Source: Minisyncoccota bacterium
Lineage (GTDB): Bacteria; Patescibacteriota; Minisyncoccia; Minisyncoccales; GCA-002788555
Direction of reading: 5' to 3'
Length of the DNA stretch: 17,331 nt
NCBI GenBank assembly: GCA_028697615.1
Contig: JAQVET010000007.1
Coordinates: 1 to 17,331, forward strand
The position numbers and the translations under genes were made by a program. This document shows, one piece after another, positions 7,395 through 13,846 of this stretch (positions within the stretch are counted from its first letter, which is position 1; the number at the start of each line of letters is the position of its first letter). The notes beneath the pieces are model-generated. The model did not search any database, was not told the DNA's origin, and worked only from the letters and a program-made list of their open reading frames with translations.

Positions 7395-7467
7395 TGGGCA
7401 CGTCCTGACTCGAACAGGAGACCTTCTCGGTGTAAACGAGACGCTCTACCAACTGAGCTACGCGCCC
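7395..7467 (-). tRNA. tRNA-Val (anticodon UAC)
   Basis: A 73-base cloverleaf. The acceptor stem is GGGCGCG/CGTGCCC (one G-U) with A73. The D arm contains TAGCTCAGTTGGTAGAGC, the anticodon arm TCTCG-TTTACAC-CGAGA gives UAC, and the T arm is TCCTG-TTCGAGT-CAGGA. CCA is not encoded. It is the first gene of the transcript leading through yqeY to glnA. Confidence 0.95.
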
Positions 7468-7510
7468 AAATTAATCCTTGATTTTTTTTAAAAAAATGAT
7501 TAATATAATT

Positions 7511-7539
7511 ATCTTATCAAAAATTTTTTAATAAATCAA
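7511..7539 (-). promoter_or_regulatory. Candidate promoter for tRNA-Val(UAC)-yqeY-tRNA-Phe-tRNA-Gly-glnA
   Basis: On the minus strand, TTGATT (7539-7534) and TAAGAT (7516-7511) are spaced by 17 bases, about 37 bases upstream of the mature tRNA start. The region is very AT-rich, so chance matches are likely, but some promoter must lie in this divergent gap. The rest of 7468-7630 shows nothing definite; a plus-strand promoter for the glutaredoxin gene is expected here but ambiguous. Confidence 0.4.
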
Positions 7540-7630
7540 TTCTTTATATTTATTAATTTAAATTTATGATTTGATTTGTTTTAATCTATTTTAACTAAAT
7601 AATTATTTTGTTTTTTAAAAATAAAAATTT

Positions 7631-7870
7631 ATGAAAAAAATTATTATTTATACGAGTCCAAATTGTTATTATTGTCATCAACTTAAAGATTTTTTAAACT
7701 CTCATAAAATTGAGTTTGAAGAAAAAGATATCTCGCAAAGTCAAGAGGCGATGGAAGAAATGATTAGAAAAAGTGGTCAGATAGGTGTGCCTGTTATTGA
7801 TATCGACGGTGAGATAATTTCTGGTTTTTATCAACCTGAAATCGAAGAAAAACTTGGTATAAGTAAATAA
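7631..7870 (+). CDS. Glutaredoxin-like thiol-disulfide oxidoreductase
   Basis: A 79-residue single-domain thioredoxin-fold protein of glutaredoxin/NrdH type. The redox motif C12-Y-Y-C15 sits after the first beta strand (K-I-I-I-Y-T-S-P-N), the cis-proline loop is GVPVID with P54, and a G-F-Y-Q-P element near 65-69 occupies the glutathione/partner-binding position. It probably reduces disulfides in cytoplasmic proteins such as ribonucleotide reductase; whether electrons come from glutathione or a thioredoxin reductase cannot be seen. It is a monocistronic plus-strand gene between two minus-strand tRNA operons, with its own terminator directly after it. No SD is present. Confidence 0.9.
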   Translation: MKKIIIYTSPNCYYCHQLKDFLNSHKIEFEEKDISQSQEAMEEMIRKSGQIGVPVIDIDGEIISGFYQPEIEEKLGISK

Positions 7871-7883
7871 ATTATAAATTTTT

Positions 7884-7913
7884 AAAGACGTCGACAAATG
7901 CCGACGTTTTTTT
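7884..7913 (+). terminator. Rho-independent terminator after the glutaredoxin gene
   Basis: Bases 7884-7893 (core ACGTCG) pair with 7902-7911 (core CGACGT) around an eight-base loop, with a run of seven T residues at 7907-7913. On the other strand the A-rich flank gives only a weak T-tract, so service to the facing tRNA-Leu transcript is possible but less certain. Confidence 0.85.
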
Positions 7914-7915
7914 AA

Positions 7916-7997
7916 TGCCCAGGGCGGGACTCGAACCCGCACGCCCAAAGGGCACGGCCCCTCAAACCGCTGCGTTTACCAATTACGCCACCTGGGC
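7916..7997 (-). tRNA. tRNA-Leu (anticodon GAG)
   Basis: An 82-base class II tRNA. The acceptor stem is GCCCAGG/CCTGGGC with A73, and the anticodon arm GCGGT-TTGAGGG-GCCGT gives GAG. A long variable arm (GCCC-TTT-GGGC) follows, and the T arm is GCGGG-TTCGAGT-CCCGC. CCA is not encoded. It follows rplS by 17 bases on the same strand. Confidence 0.94.
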
Positions 7998-8014
7998 TTT
8001 TATTATTAAGCAAA

Positions 8015-8386
8015 TTAAACCTTTTTTGGCTTGAGTTTTTTTCTTATCTCTCTTTCAGTTTTTTCCCTAATCCAGTAAATTTTAGATTTTCTTGCTCGTC
8101 CTCTTTTTTTAATTTTTATATCTTGAATAAGAGGTGAGTGCAGTGGAAAAGTTTTTTCTACGCCAATTCCTTCAATTATTTTTCTTACAGTAAATGTTGC
8201 TCCGGGTTCTCTGCCATGTTTTTTTGCGATAACAATACCCTCAAATTTTTGAGTGGTTAATTTACCATCTTTTGTTTTAGAAATAATTTCGGTAACTTCA
8301 ATTGTGTCTCCAATTTTAAAGTTATTTTTATCGTTTTTTAGTTTTTTTACTTTTTTTTCTATTTTTTTTGTATTTTCTTGTGTCAT
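8015..8386 (-). CDS. rplS: Large ribosomal subunit protein bL19
   Basis: bL19 lies at the 30S-50S interface, where it contributes to an intersubunit bridge. The 123-residue product has a lysine-rich N-terminal extension (about 20 residues) ahead of the conserved core: F-K-I-G-D-T-I-E-V (about 23-31), a K-F-E-G-I-V-I-A strand, T-F-T-V-R-K-I-I-E-G-I-G-V-E-K-T-F-P-L-H-S-P, and the basic tail K-K-R-G-R-A-R-K-S-K-I-Y-W-I-R. Usual neighbours (trmD, rimM, rpsP) are missing; it is flanked by tRNA-Val and tRNA-Leu. Its start codon overlaps the stop of a seven-codon upstream reading frame (8383-8406). Confidence 0.96.
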   Translation of the reverse strand: MTQENTKKIEKKVKKLKNDKNNFKIGDTIEVTEIISKTKDGKLTTQKFEGIVIAKKHGREPGATFTVRKIIEGIGVEKTFPLHSPLIQDIKIKKRGRARKSKIYWIREKTEREIRKKLKPKKV

Positions 8387-8406
8387 ATTTTTTTATTTAT
8401 TGTCAT
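8383..8406 (-). other. Seven-codon upstream reading frame overlapping the rplS start
   Basis: ATG at 8406-8404 opens a frame reading M-T-I-N-K-K-I-stop, whose TGA overlaps the rplS ATG as ATGA. Both starts share the context TATGACA. It could be a leader peptide coupling ribosomes onto rplS, or a chance ORF; no SD precedes either start. Confidence 0.3.
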
Positions 8407-8423
8407 ACTTTTTATTTATTTTA

Positions 8424-8498
8424 TGGGCGTATCCCGACTTGAACGGGAGACCTTCACGATGTCAACGTGACGCTCTAACCAATCTGAGCTATACGCCC
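8424..8498 (-). tRNA. tRNA-Val (anticodon GAC)
   Basis: A 75-base cloverleaf. The acceptor stem is GGGCGTA/TACGCCC with A73, the anticodon arm TCACG-TTGACAT-CGTGA gives GAC, and the T arm is TCCCG-TTCAAGT-CGGGA. CCA is not encoded. It is similar in body to tRNA-Val(UAC) at 7395 and likewise heads a minus-strand transcript (rplS, tRNA-Leu). Confidence 0.95.
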
Positions 8499-8542
8499 AA
8501 AGTAAGATCTCTATTAAATAGATGATTTTACTAATGTATAAA

Positions 8543-8571
8543 ATAATAACATATATTCTTTTTAGATACAA
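8543..8571 (-). promoter_or_regulatory. Candidate promoter for tRNA-Val(GAC)-rplS-tRNA-Leu
   Basis: On the minus strand, TTGTAT (8571-8566) and TATTAT (8548-8543) are 17 bases apart, with a TG dinucleotide one base before the -10 (extended -10). The predicted start is about 38 bases upstream of the tRNA, close to the spacing seen at the other tRNA-Val operon. Confidence 0.55.
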
Positions 8572-8616
8572 GGTTTTTTGTTTAATGTCAACAACAATAA
8601 TAACCCAATAATAATT

Positions 8617-8645
8617 TTGACAAAATTGTGATTTTTTGTTAAAAT
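8617..8645 (+). promoter_or_regulatory. Sigma70-type promoter of rny
   Basis: Consensus -35 TTGACA at 8617-8622, a 17-bp spacer and -10 TAAAAT at 8640-8645, with TG at 8637-8638 making an extended -10. The predicted start is near 8652, leaving an SD-less leader of about 27 bases before the rny ATG. Confidence 0.8.
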
Positions 8646-8678
8646 TTAATACACTTTTAATTTAAAATTATAAACATT

Positions 8679-10211
8679 ATGTCAGATTATCTTATTTTTA
8701 TCGGAGGTGGCGCCCTTGCTTTGGCAATTGGCGCTATTCTTGGGTATTTTGCTCGTCAAAATATCGCAAGACGTCAGTTGGGTTCGGTTGAGGAAATTAT
8801 AAGAAAAAAACAAGATAGAGCAAATAAAGAGGCTCAAAAAATTATTCTTGAGGCTAGAAATAAAGCAAATCAAATTTTAGAAGATATCCGCAGAGAAAAA
8901 GAATTACAAGAGAGTGAGATTAGAAATTTAGAACATCAATTGGATATTAAAAGAAAAAAAATTAATCAAAATTTTGAAATGCTTCAGCAAAAAGAGAAAG
9001 AATTGCAAGTTAAAACTAATCGTTTGCGACAGTTTAAAGAAGAACTTGAAACCTCAAGGAAAAGTATTCAAGAATCTCTTGAAAAAATAGCTACAATGAC
9101 CAAAGAAGAGGCAAAAGAAAAAATTTTTTCAGATATTGAGAAAGAATACGAACAGGAAATTAAAGAAAGAATAGCAAAATTAGAAAGGGACAAAGAAGAA
9201 AGATTTGAAACAAAAGCACGAGAAATTTTAGCAACAGCGATTCAAAAATATGGCGTACCTACTATTCAAGACTTTACAGTGATAGAAGTACCAATCCCAA
9301 ATGATGAAATTAAAGGAAGAATTATTGGAAAAGAGGGAAGAAATATTAAAGCTTTTGAGAGAATGACGGGTGTTGAACTTATAGTAGATGATACACCACA
9401 GGTTGTATTTCTTTCTTCTTTTGATCCAGAGAAAAGAGAAATTGCTAGAATAGTACTGGAAAGATTAATTAAAGATTCTCGTATTCAACCAGCAAGAATT
9501 GAAGAGATTGCCAAAAAGGTTAAAGAAGAAATGCCAATAATTATGGAGAAAATTGGTCAAGAAGCTGCTTTCAAAATAAAAATTTTTGATTTAGATCCGA
9601 AAATTCATCAGCTTTTAGGACGTTTGCAATTTAGAGCAAGTTTTGGTCAAAATGTGCTTTTGCACAGTATTGAAGTTGCTATTTTAGCTGAAAGTATTGC
9701 TCGAGAAATTGGTGCTGATAAAAAAGTAGCGAAAAAAGCAGGACTTCTGCATGATATTGGTAAGGCGGTTGATTATGAAATAGAAGGTTCTCATACAGAA
9801 ATTGGAGCACGTATTTTAGAGAAGTATGGTGTTGAAAAAGAGGTGATTGATGCGGTAAAATCTCATCATGAAGAATATCCTTATACAAGTGTAGAAGGTA
9901 TTATTGTTCAAACCGCCGATGCTATTTCTTCTGCAAGGCCTGGAGCAAGAAATGATGCAAGCGAGGATTATTTAAATAGAATTGAGGATCTTGAGAAAAT
10001 CGCACTTTCTTTTGAGGGTGTTCAAGATGCTTATGCGATTGAAGCTGGAAGGGAGTTAAGAGTATTTGTTAGAAGTGATGAGATAGATGATCTTGGTGCA
10101 AAAAGATTAGCGAGAGAAATTGCCGATGCTATTGAAGAAGAATTAAAGTATCCAGGTGAGATTAAGGTTTTGGTGATAAGAGAAAAAAGATTGATTGAGT
10201 ACGCAAGATAA
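8679..10211 (+). CDS. rny: Ribonuclease Y
   Basis: RNase Y is the membrane-tethered endoribonuclease that starts mRNA decay in many bacteria lacking RNase E. The 510-residue product has the whole architecture: a transmembrane helix (about 4-25), a long charged coiled coil (about 30-190), a KH RNA-binding domain with the GxxG loop GKEG at 217-220, and an HD hydrolase domain with H329, H358-D359 in GLLHDIGKAVD, and HH at 396-397. The C-terminal region (A-R-P-G-A-R, D-A-Y-A-I-E-A-G-R-E-L-R-V) is conserved as well. It has its own promoter. The next transcript (infA onward) begins from a promoter only six bases after its stop codon. Confidence 0.97.
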   Translation: MSDYLIFIGGGALALAIGAILGYFARQNIARRQLGSVEEIIRKKQDRANKEAQKIILEARNKANQILEDIRREKELQESEIRNLEHQLDIKRKKINQNFEMLQQKEKELQVKTNRLRQFKEELETSRKSIQESLEKIATMTKEEAKEKIFSDIEKEYEQEIKERIAKLERDKEERFETKAREILATAIQKYGVPTIQDFTVIEVPIPNDEIKGRIIGKEGRNIKAFERMTGVELIVDDTPQVVFLSSFDPEKREIARIVLERLIKDSRIQPARIEEIAKKVKEEMPIIMEKIGQEAAFKIKIFDLDPKIHQLLGRLQFRASFGQNVLLHSIEVAILAESIAREIGADKKVAKKAGLLHDIGKAVDYEIEGSHTEIGARILEKYGVEKEVIDAVKSHHEEYPYTSVEGIIVQTADAISSARPGARNDASEDYLNRIEDLEKIALSFEGVQDAYAIEAGRELRVFVRSDEIDDLGAKRLAREIADAIEEELKYPGEIKVLVIREKRLIEYAR

Positions 10212-10217
10212 GTATCA

Positions 10218-10246
10218 TTGACAAAAATTAATTTTAAGAGTATATT
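10218..10246 (+). promoter_or_regulatory. Sigma70-type promoter of the infA-rpmJ-rpsM-...-rpsI operon
   Basis: Consensus -35 TTGACA at 10218-10223, a 17-bp spacer and -10 TATATT at 10241-10246. Start points at normal distance (10252-10254) lie only two to four bases before the infA GTG, implying a nearly leaderless transcript. Confidence 0.8.
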
Positions 10247-10255
10247 TTAAAGATT

Positions 10256-10498
10256 GTGAAAACAAAACAAAATCAAAAAGAAAATAAAAAAGGTGTTGTT
10301 TTAGAAGCTCTTCCTAATGCATTTTTTAAAGTTAAATTAGAAGATGGCAGAGAAGTTTTGGCACACCTTTCTGGCAAGATGAGATTAAATTTTATCCGAG
10401 TTTTTCCCGGGGATGATGTTTTAGTTGAAATTTCTGATTACGATGAAAAAAGAGGAAGAATAGTTTATCGTGGAAGAATGGATCACCTCACTCACTAA
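10256..10498 (+). CDS. infA: Translation initiation factor IF-1
   Basis: IF-1 binds the 30S A site and helps IF-2 and IF-3 select initiator tRNA. The 80-residue product is an OB fold with the diagnostic blocks [24 protein letters not shown] and [12 protein letters not shown]. It is about eight residues longer than E. coli IF-1 because of a Lys/Gln/Asn-rich start. The start is GTG at 10256; no ATG is available before the conserved core. The predicted transcription start lies almost on this codon. It leads the alpha-operon ribosomal genes; the secY-adk-map genes that often precede infA are replaced by rny. Confidence 0.95.
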   Translation: MKTKQNQKENKKGVVLEALPNAFFKVKLEDGREVLAHLSGKMRLNFIRVFPGDDVLVEISDYDEKRGRIVYRGRMDHLTH

Positions 10499-10554
10499 TT
10501 CTGTTTTATAAAGTTAAGGAAAAAATTGTGTTTGTTTTTTATTATTTTGAAATT

Positions 10555-10671
10555 ATGAAAGTAAAATCTTCTGTTAAAAAAATTTGTAAAGATTGCAAGG
10601 TTGTGCGTCGTAAGAGAAGAGTATATATTATTTGTAAAAAAAATCCAAAACATAAACAAAGGCAAGGATAA
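10555..10671 (+). CDS. rpmJ: Large ribosomal subunit protein bL36
   Basis: A 38-residue zinc-ribbon ribosomal protein. It begins [14 protein letters not shown] and carries the zinc ligands C11, C14, C27 and H33, the CCCH pattern of zinc-binding bL36. The rest is Arg/Lys-rich and ends Q-R-Q-G. It lies between infA and rpsM, its usual place. The ATG has an AT-rich SD-less leader. Confidence 0.95.
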   Translation: MKVKSSVKKICKDCKVVRRKRRVYIICKKNPKHKQRQG

Positions 10672-10720
10672 AATTTTTAATTTGAAAAATTTAAGACGTT
10701 ATTAAAATAGTTTTAATTTT

Positions 10721-11107
10721 ATGCGTATAGTAGGTATTAATATTCCTGACAATAAAAATATTGAAATTAGTTTGACTTATATTTATGGTATAGGAAATTC
10801 ACTTGCTCGAAAGCTTCTTCAAGAAGCAAATATTCCTCTTGGTAAAAAGACAAAAGATTTGACTGCCGAGGAAATTTCTCGGCTTAGAGATTTAATTGAA
10901 AAAGATTTAAAAATAGAGGGAGATTTGCGAGAAGAAATAAGATCAAATATTAAAAGATTAAAAGAAATTAATTGTTGGAGAGGATTAAGACATCAAAAAG
11001 GTTTACCAGTTAGAGGACAGAGAACAAGATGTAATTCAAGAACAGTAAGGGGCAATGTAAGGCGAACAGTTGGATCTGGTAGAAAGCCACCTCCAGCGCC
11101 AAAATAG
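10721..11107 (+). CDS. rpsM: Small ribosomal subunit protein uS13
   Basis: uS13 sits in the 30S head and contacts P-site tRNA and the intersubunit bridges. The 128-residue product has the expected layout: MRIVGINIPDNKNIEISLTY at the start, the helix-hairpin-helix I-Y-G-I-G-N-S-L-A-R-K, and the basic tail W-R-G-L-R-H-Q-K-G-L-P-V-R-G-Q-R-T-R, ending in a Pro/Lys-rich extension. It is slightly longer than E. coli S13 (118). It is in the conserved alpha-operon order before rpsK. Confidence 0.97.
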   Translation: MRIVGINIPDNKNIEISLTYIYGIGNSLARKLLQEANIPLGKKTKDLTAEEISRLRDLIEKDLKIEGDLREEIRSNIKRLKEINCWRGLRHQKGLPVRGQRTRCNSRTVRGNVRRTVGSGRKPPPAPK

Positions 11108-11158
11108 AGTCATTAGATAAAATAATATTAAACATTTAATTAAAAATAAATTAATTAT

Positions 11159-11614
11159 ATGGGTAAAAAACGTGTTGTTAAGCCGAAAGCAGAAGAACTT
11201 TTAAAGGAAAGGGAAGAAATAAGAAAAAGAGTAGAAGAAAAAAAAGAGCCCTTAAAAAAAGTAAAAATTACTAAGGGGAATCTTTATATTAGATCAACAT
11301 ATAATAATACTGCTATTACTGTTACAGATCCAAAGGGCAATGTCATTAATTGGGCAACTACCGGAGGTATTGGTTTTAAAGGTACCAAAAAGGGTACACC
11401 ATTTGCTGCGAGTAAGGTAGCTGAATTTATTTTAGATAAACTTGAAAGGTCAGGGCCAAAAGAAGTGTCAATTTTTGTTAAAGGAATTGGTCCTGGGCGG
11501 AATGCTGTTTTAAAGACAATAGCAAATAATTCTGCAATTCAGGTTTTATCGATTAAAGATGTTACACCAATTCCTCACAATGGTCCAAGACCACCAAAAC
11601 CAAGAAGAGTTTAA
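11159..11614 (+). CDS. rpsK: Small ribosomal subunit protein uS11 with charged N-terminal extension
   Basis: uS11 forms part of the 30S platform near the mRNA exit. The conserved core (about residue 35 to the end) contains Y-I-R-S-T-Y-N-N-T, V-I-N-W-A-T-T-G-G-I-G-F-K-G-T-K-K-G-T-P-F-A, K-G-I-G-P-G-R-N-A-V and the end P-I-P-H-N-G-P-R-P-P-K-P-R-R-V. At 151 residues it exceeds the usual 127-130; the surplus is a Lys/Glu-rich N-terminal segment of about 25 residues (K-A-E-E-L-L-K-E-R-E-E-I-R-K-R) likely to be helical. The ATG at 11159 is the only upstream start and the preceding gap holds no SD. Confidence 0.96.
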   Translation: MGKKRVVKPKAEELLKEREEIRKRVEEKKEPLKKVKITKGNLYIRSTYNNTAITVTDPKGNVINWATTGGIGFKGTKKGTPFAASKVAEFILDKLERSGPKEVSIFVKGIGPGRNAVLKTIANNSAIQVLSIKDVTPIPHNGPRPPKPRRV

Positions 11615-11638
11615 TTATTATTTTATTAAATTTTATTT

Positions 11639-12274
11639 ATGGAAAAAAAATCAAAATGTAAAATATGTCGAAGGGCAGGAGAAAAGTTATTTTTAAAAGG
11701 AGATAAATGTAATTCTCCAAAATGTCCTTTTTTAAGAAAGTCATATCCTCCTGGTAGTCAAGTTAAGAAAAAACGAAGTGGTGGAGAAATGTCTGGTTAC
11801 GGTCGAGAATTAAATGAAGCAAGAAAAGTGAAAAATATTTATAATATAAGTGATCGTCAATTTCAAAAATATGTAAAGGAAGCCCTAAAAGCAAGGGAAA
11901 GTGCAGATGCATCTCAATATTTATTTGAAAAATTAGAAAAAAGATTGGATAATATTATTTTTAGAGTCGGTATAGCGGATTCAAGATCGCAAGCGAGGCA
12001 AATTATTAATCATGGTCATTTTAAGGTAAACAATCGCAGGATAGATATTCCTTCCTATGAGGTTAATATTGGAGATGAGATTACTCCTACTAAAAAATTT
12101 CAGAATTCCGAGTTTTTAAAACGAAGAATAATAACGCTTAAAGATAGAGAATTTCCTTCTTGGCTTGAAGTTGATAAAGAAACATTGAAAATTAAGGTCA
12201 AATCTAATCCAAAGGTCGATGATTTGGGATATAAAATAGATTTACCTTTAATTATTTCATTTTATTCTCGATAA
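11639..12274 (+). CDS. rpsD: Small ribosomal subunit protein uS4, zinc-binding type
   Basis: uS4 is a primary 16S rRNA-binding protein that nucleates 30S assembly. The 211-residue product keeps the four-cysteine zinc site (C7, C10, C24, C29) of the C+ form of S4. The middle contains R-Q-F-Q-K-Y-V-K-E-A, and the S4 RNA-binding domain follows with L-E-K-R-L-D-N-I-I-F-R-V-G-I-A, S-R-S-Q-A-R-Q-I-I-N-H-G-H-F and V-N-N-R-R-I-D-I-P-S. It lies in standard order between rpsK and rpoA. Confidence 0.97.
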   Translation: MEKKSKCKICRRAGEKLFLKGDKCNSPKCPFLRKSYPPGSQVKKKRSGGEMSGYGRELNEARKVKNIYNISDRQFQKYVKEALKARESADASQYLFEKLEKRLDNIIFRVGIADSRSQARQIINHGHFKVNNRRIDIPSYEVNIGDEITPTKKFQNSEFLKRRIITLKDREFPSWLEVDKETLKIKVKSNPKVDDLGYKIDLPLIISFYSR

Positions 12275-12300
12275 AATATTAATTAAATTATACAATTATT

Positions 12301-13065
12301 ATGGAAGAAAAAATTTTACCTTTTCAAATTTCTTTGATTAAAGAAAACAAACAAGATAAAAATACTTCCCAATTTATTATTGAGGGACTTTATCCTGGTT
12401 ATGGTACAACTTTGGGTAGTGCCCTAAGAAGAGTCCTGCTTTCATCTTTAGAAGGATCTGCAATAACGCAGGTAAAAATTAAAGGAGTAAGTCATGAATT
12501 TTCTACAATTTCAGGAGTCAAGGAAGATGTACTGGAAATACTTTTAAATTTAAAGCAAGTAAGATTAAATATTAATGGAGATTTACCTCAGACATTAGAA
12601 ATTCAAGAGAAAGGTCCAAGTCGGGGAGAAAAAGTTATAACAGCTGGTGATATTAAAACTCCTCCACAGGTTAAAATTGTCAATCCCGAGCTTCCTCTTT
12701 TAACGCTTACTTCACCTCGGGCGAAAATTGATATAGAAATGCAAGCACAAAGAGGTTACGGCTACGTACCTGCTGAAACATTTAAGAGCGGTAAGGGTGA
12801 AATCGGGGTGCTGTATTTAGATGCATCTTTTGGACCTATAAAAAAAGTAGGATTCAGGGTGGAAGATATGCGCGTAGGAAAAACAATTGATTTTAACCGT
12901 TTAATCATTGATATTACTACTGATGGAACTATTAAACCAAACGAAGCACTAACACAATCATGTGAAATTCTTATTTCTTATTTTCAAAAAATTAAAGATT
13001 CTGTAGAAAAATTAAATAGCGAAAAAGAAAAGGTTTCACCTAAGAAAAAGAAATCAAAAAAGTAA
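12301..13065 (+). CDS. rpoA: RNA polymerase alpha subunit lacking the C-terminal domain
   Basis: The alpha dimer nucleates RNA polymerase assembly. The N-terminal domain is complete: F-I-I-E-G-L-Y-P-G-Y-G-T-T-L-G-S-A-L-R-R-V-L-L (25-47), the insert domain (about 55-160, with A-Q-R-G-Y-G-Y-V-P-A-E), V-G-F-R-V-E-D-M-R-V-G (183-193) and the final dimerisation helix (about 212-237). The protein ends at 254 residues, against about 315-330 in most bacteria. Where the linker and alpha-CTD should follow there are only about 17 mostly charged residues ending P-K-K-K-K-S-K-K. The stop is TAA and rplQ begins 27 bases later, so a frameshifted CTD cannot be hidden downstream. UP-element binding and alpha-CTD activator contacts should therefore be absent. 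Confidence 0.96.
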   Translation: MEEKILPFQISLIKENKQDKNTSQFIIEGLYPGYGTTLGSALRRVLLSSLEGSAITQVKIKGVSHEFSTISGVKEDVLEILLNLKQVRLNINGDLPQTLEIQEKGPSRGEKVITAGDIKTPPQVKIVNPELPLLTLTSPRAKIDIEMQAQRGYGYVPAETFKSGKGEIGVLYLDASFGPIKKVGFRVEDMRVGKTIDFNRLIIDITTDGTIKPNEALTQSCEILISYFQKIKDSVEKLNSEKEKVSPKKKKSKK

Positions 13066-13092
13066 TTTATTTTAGTTAAGATTTTTTAAGGT

Positions 13093-13437
13093 ATGCGTCA
13101 TTCAAAAAGCACAAAAAAATTAAAAAGAACAAAAGGACAAAGAGAGGCCTTAATTAAAACATTGGCAAACTCTTTGATTTTAAAAGAAAAAATTATTACT
13201 ACAGAGGTAAAAGCAAAATCACTTTCACGTTTTATAGAGCCAAAAATTGAGAAATCAAAAGTTAATCAATTAAGCACTATTCGGTATTTGTCAAAGTTTT
13301 TTCCAAAAGAAGTTGTTAAAAAAATGGTTAATGAAATTGGACCGAGATATAAAGATAGAAAAGGTGGTTATACGCGAATTACAAAAATCGGACAAAGAAA
13401 AGATGGCAGTTTAATGGTGAAAATTGAGCTTGTTTAA
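13093..13437 (+). CDS. rplQ: Large ribosomal subunit protein bL17
   Basis: bL17 lies by the peptide exit tunnel opening on the 50S subunit. The 114-residue product starts MRHSKSTKKLKRTKGQREAL, close to the universal MRH...L.R...R..L pattern. It continues with L-A-N-S-L-I-L-K-E-K-I-I-T-T-E-V-K-A-K and ends with the core G-P-R-Y-K-D-R-K-G-G-Y-T-R-I-T-K-I-G-Q-R-K-D. It follows rpoA as usual. AAGG lies just before the ATG but too close to act as a normal SD. Confidence 0.97.
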   Translation: MRHSKSTKKLKRTKGQREALIKTLANSLILKEKIITTEVKAKSLSRFIEPKIEKSKVNQLSTIRYLSKFFPKEVVKKMVNEIGPRYKDRKGGYTRITKIGQRKDGSLMVKIELV

Positions 13438-13455
13438 AAATTTATTATAATATTT

Positions 13456-13824
13456 ATGACAGATAAAAACCAAAAAAATCAAAAAGTAGTAGTAATAGAT
13501 GCAAAAGGAAAGACACTTGGAAGACTGGCAAGTGAAATTGCTCTTGTTTTGCAAGGTAAAAATAGAGCAGATTTTTCTTATCATAATCCACCTATTCCTG
13601 ATAAGTTAGAAATAAAAAATATAAAAGATATTAAAATTACAGGCAGGAAATTTCAGGATAAGAAATATTATTCTCATTCAGGATATCCTGGTTCTTTAAA
13701 GGAGAAGAATTTGGAGGATGTTTTTAAAAAAGATCCAGGTGAAGTATTAAGGAGGGCGGTATATGGTATGCTTCCCAAAAATAAATTAAGAGATAAAATG
13801 ATTAAAAAATTGAAAATAATTTAA
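13456..13824 (+). CDS. rplM: Large ribosomal subunit protein uL13, short form
   Basis: uL13 is an early-assembling 50S protein. Conserved blocks are V-V-I-D-A-K-G-K-T-L-G-R-L-A-S-E-I-A, I-K-I-T-G-R-K-F-Q-D-K-K-Y-Y-S-H-S-G-Y-P-G and A-V-Y-G-M-L-P-K-N-K-L-R-D-K-M-I-K-K-L-K. At 122 residues it is about 20 shorter than E. coli L13 (142); most of the missing part is the C-terminal tail after K-L-K, plus a few N-terminal residues. The fold core is intact. It is followed by its usual partner rpsI after 22 bases. Confidence 0.95.
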   Translation: MTDKNQKNQKVVVIDAKGKTLGRLASEIALVLQGKNRADFSYHNPPIPDKLEIKNIKDIKITGRKFQDKKYYSHSGYPGSLKEKNLEDVFKKDPGEVLRRAVYGMLPKNKLRDKMIKKLKII

Positions 13825-13846
13825 TTTGCGCTTTTATTAAAATATT

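Noticed and set aside
7468..7630. Possible regulatory RNA or extra small gene in the AT-rich gap before the glutaredoxin gene
   Set aside because: It has no stable GC-containing stem and no conserved coding frame; beyond weak promoter candidates I see nothing in it.
8253..8525. Plus-strand ORF of 90 codons across rplS and tRNA-Val(GAC)
   Set aside because: It is antisense to rplS, and its C-terminal part is the reverse complement of a tRNA gene, a well-known source of spurious protein predictions.
13424..13451. Possible internal promoter (TTGAGC, 16 bp, TATAAT) before rplM
   Set aside because: The -10 is perfect but the -35 is poor and lies within rplQ; TATAAT matches arise often by chance in such AT-rich DNA.
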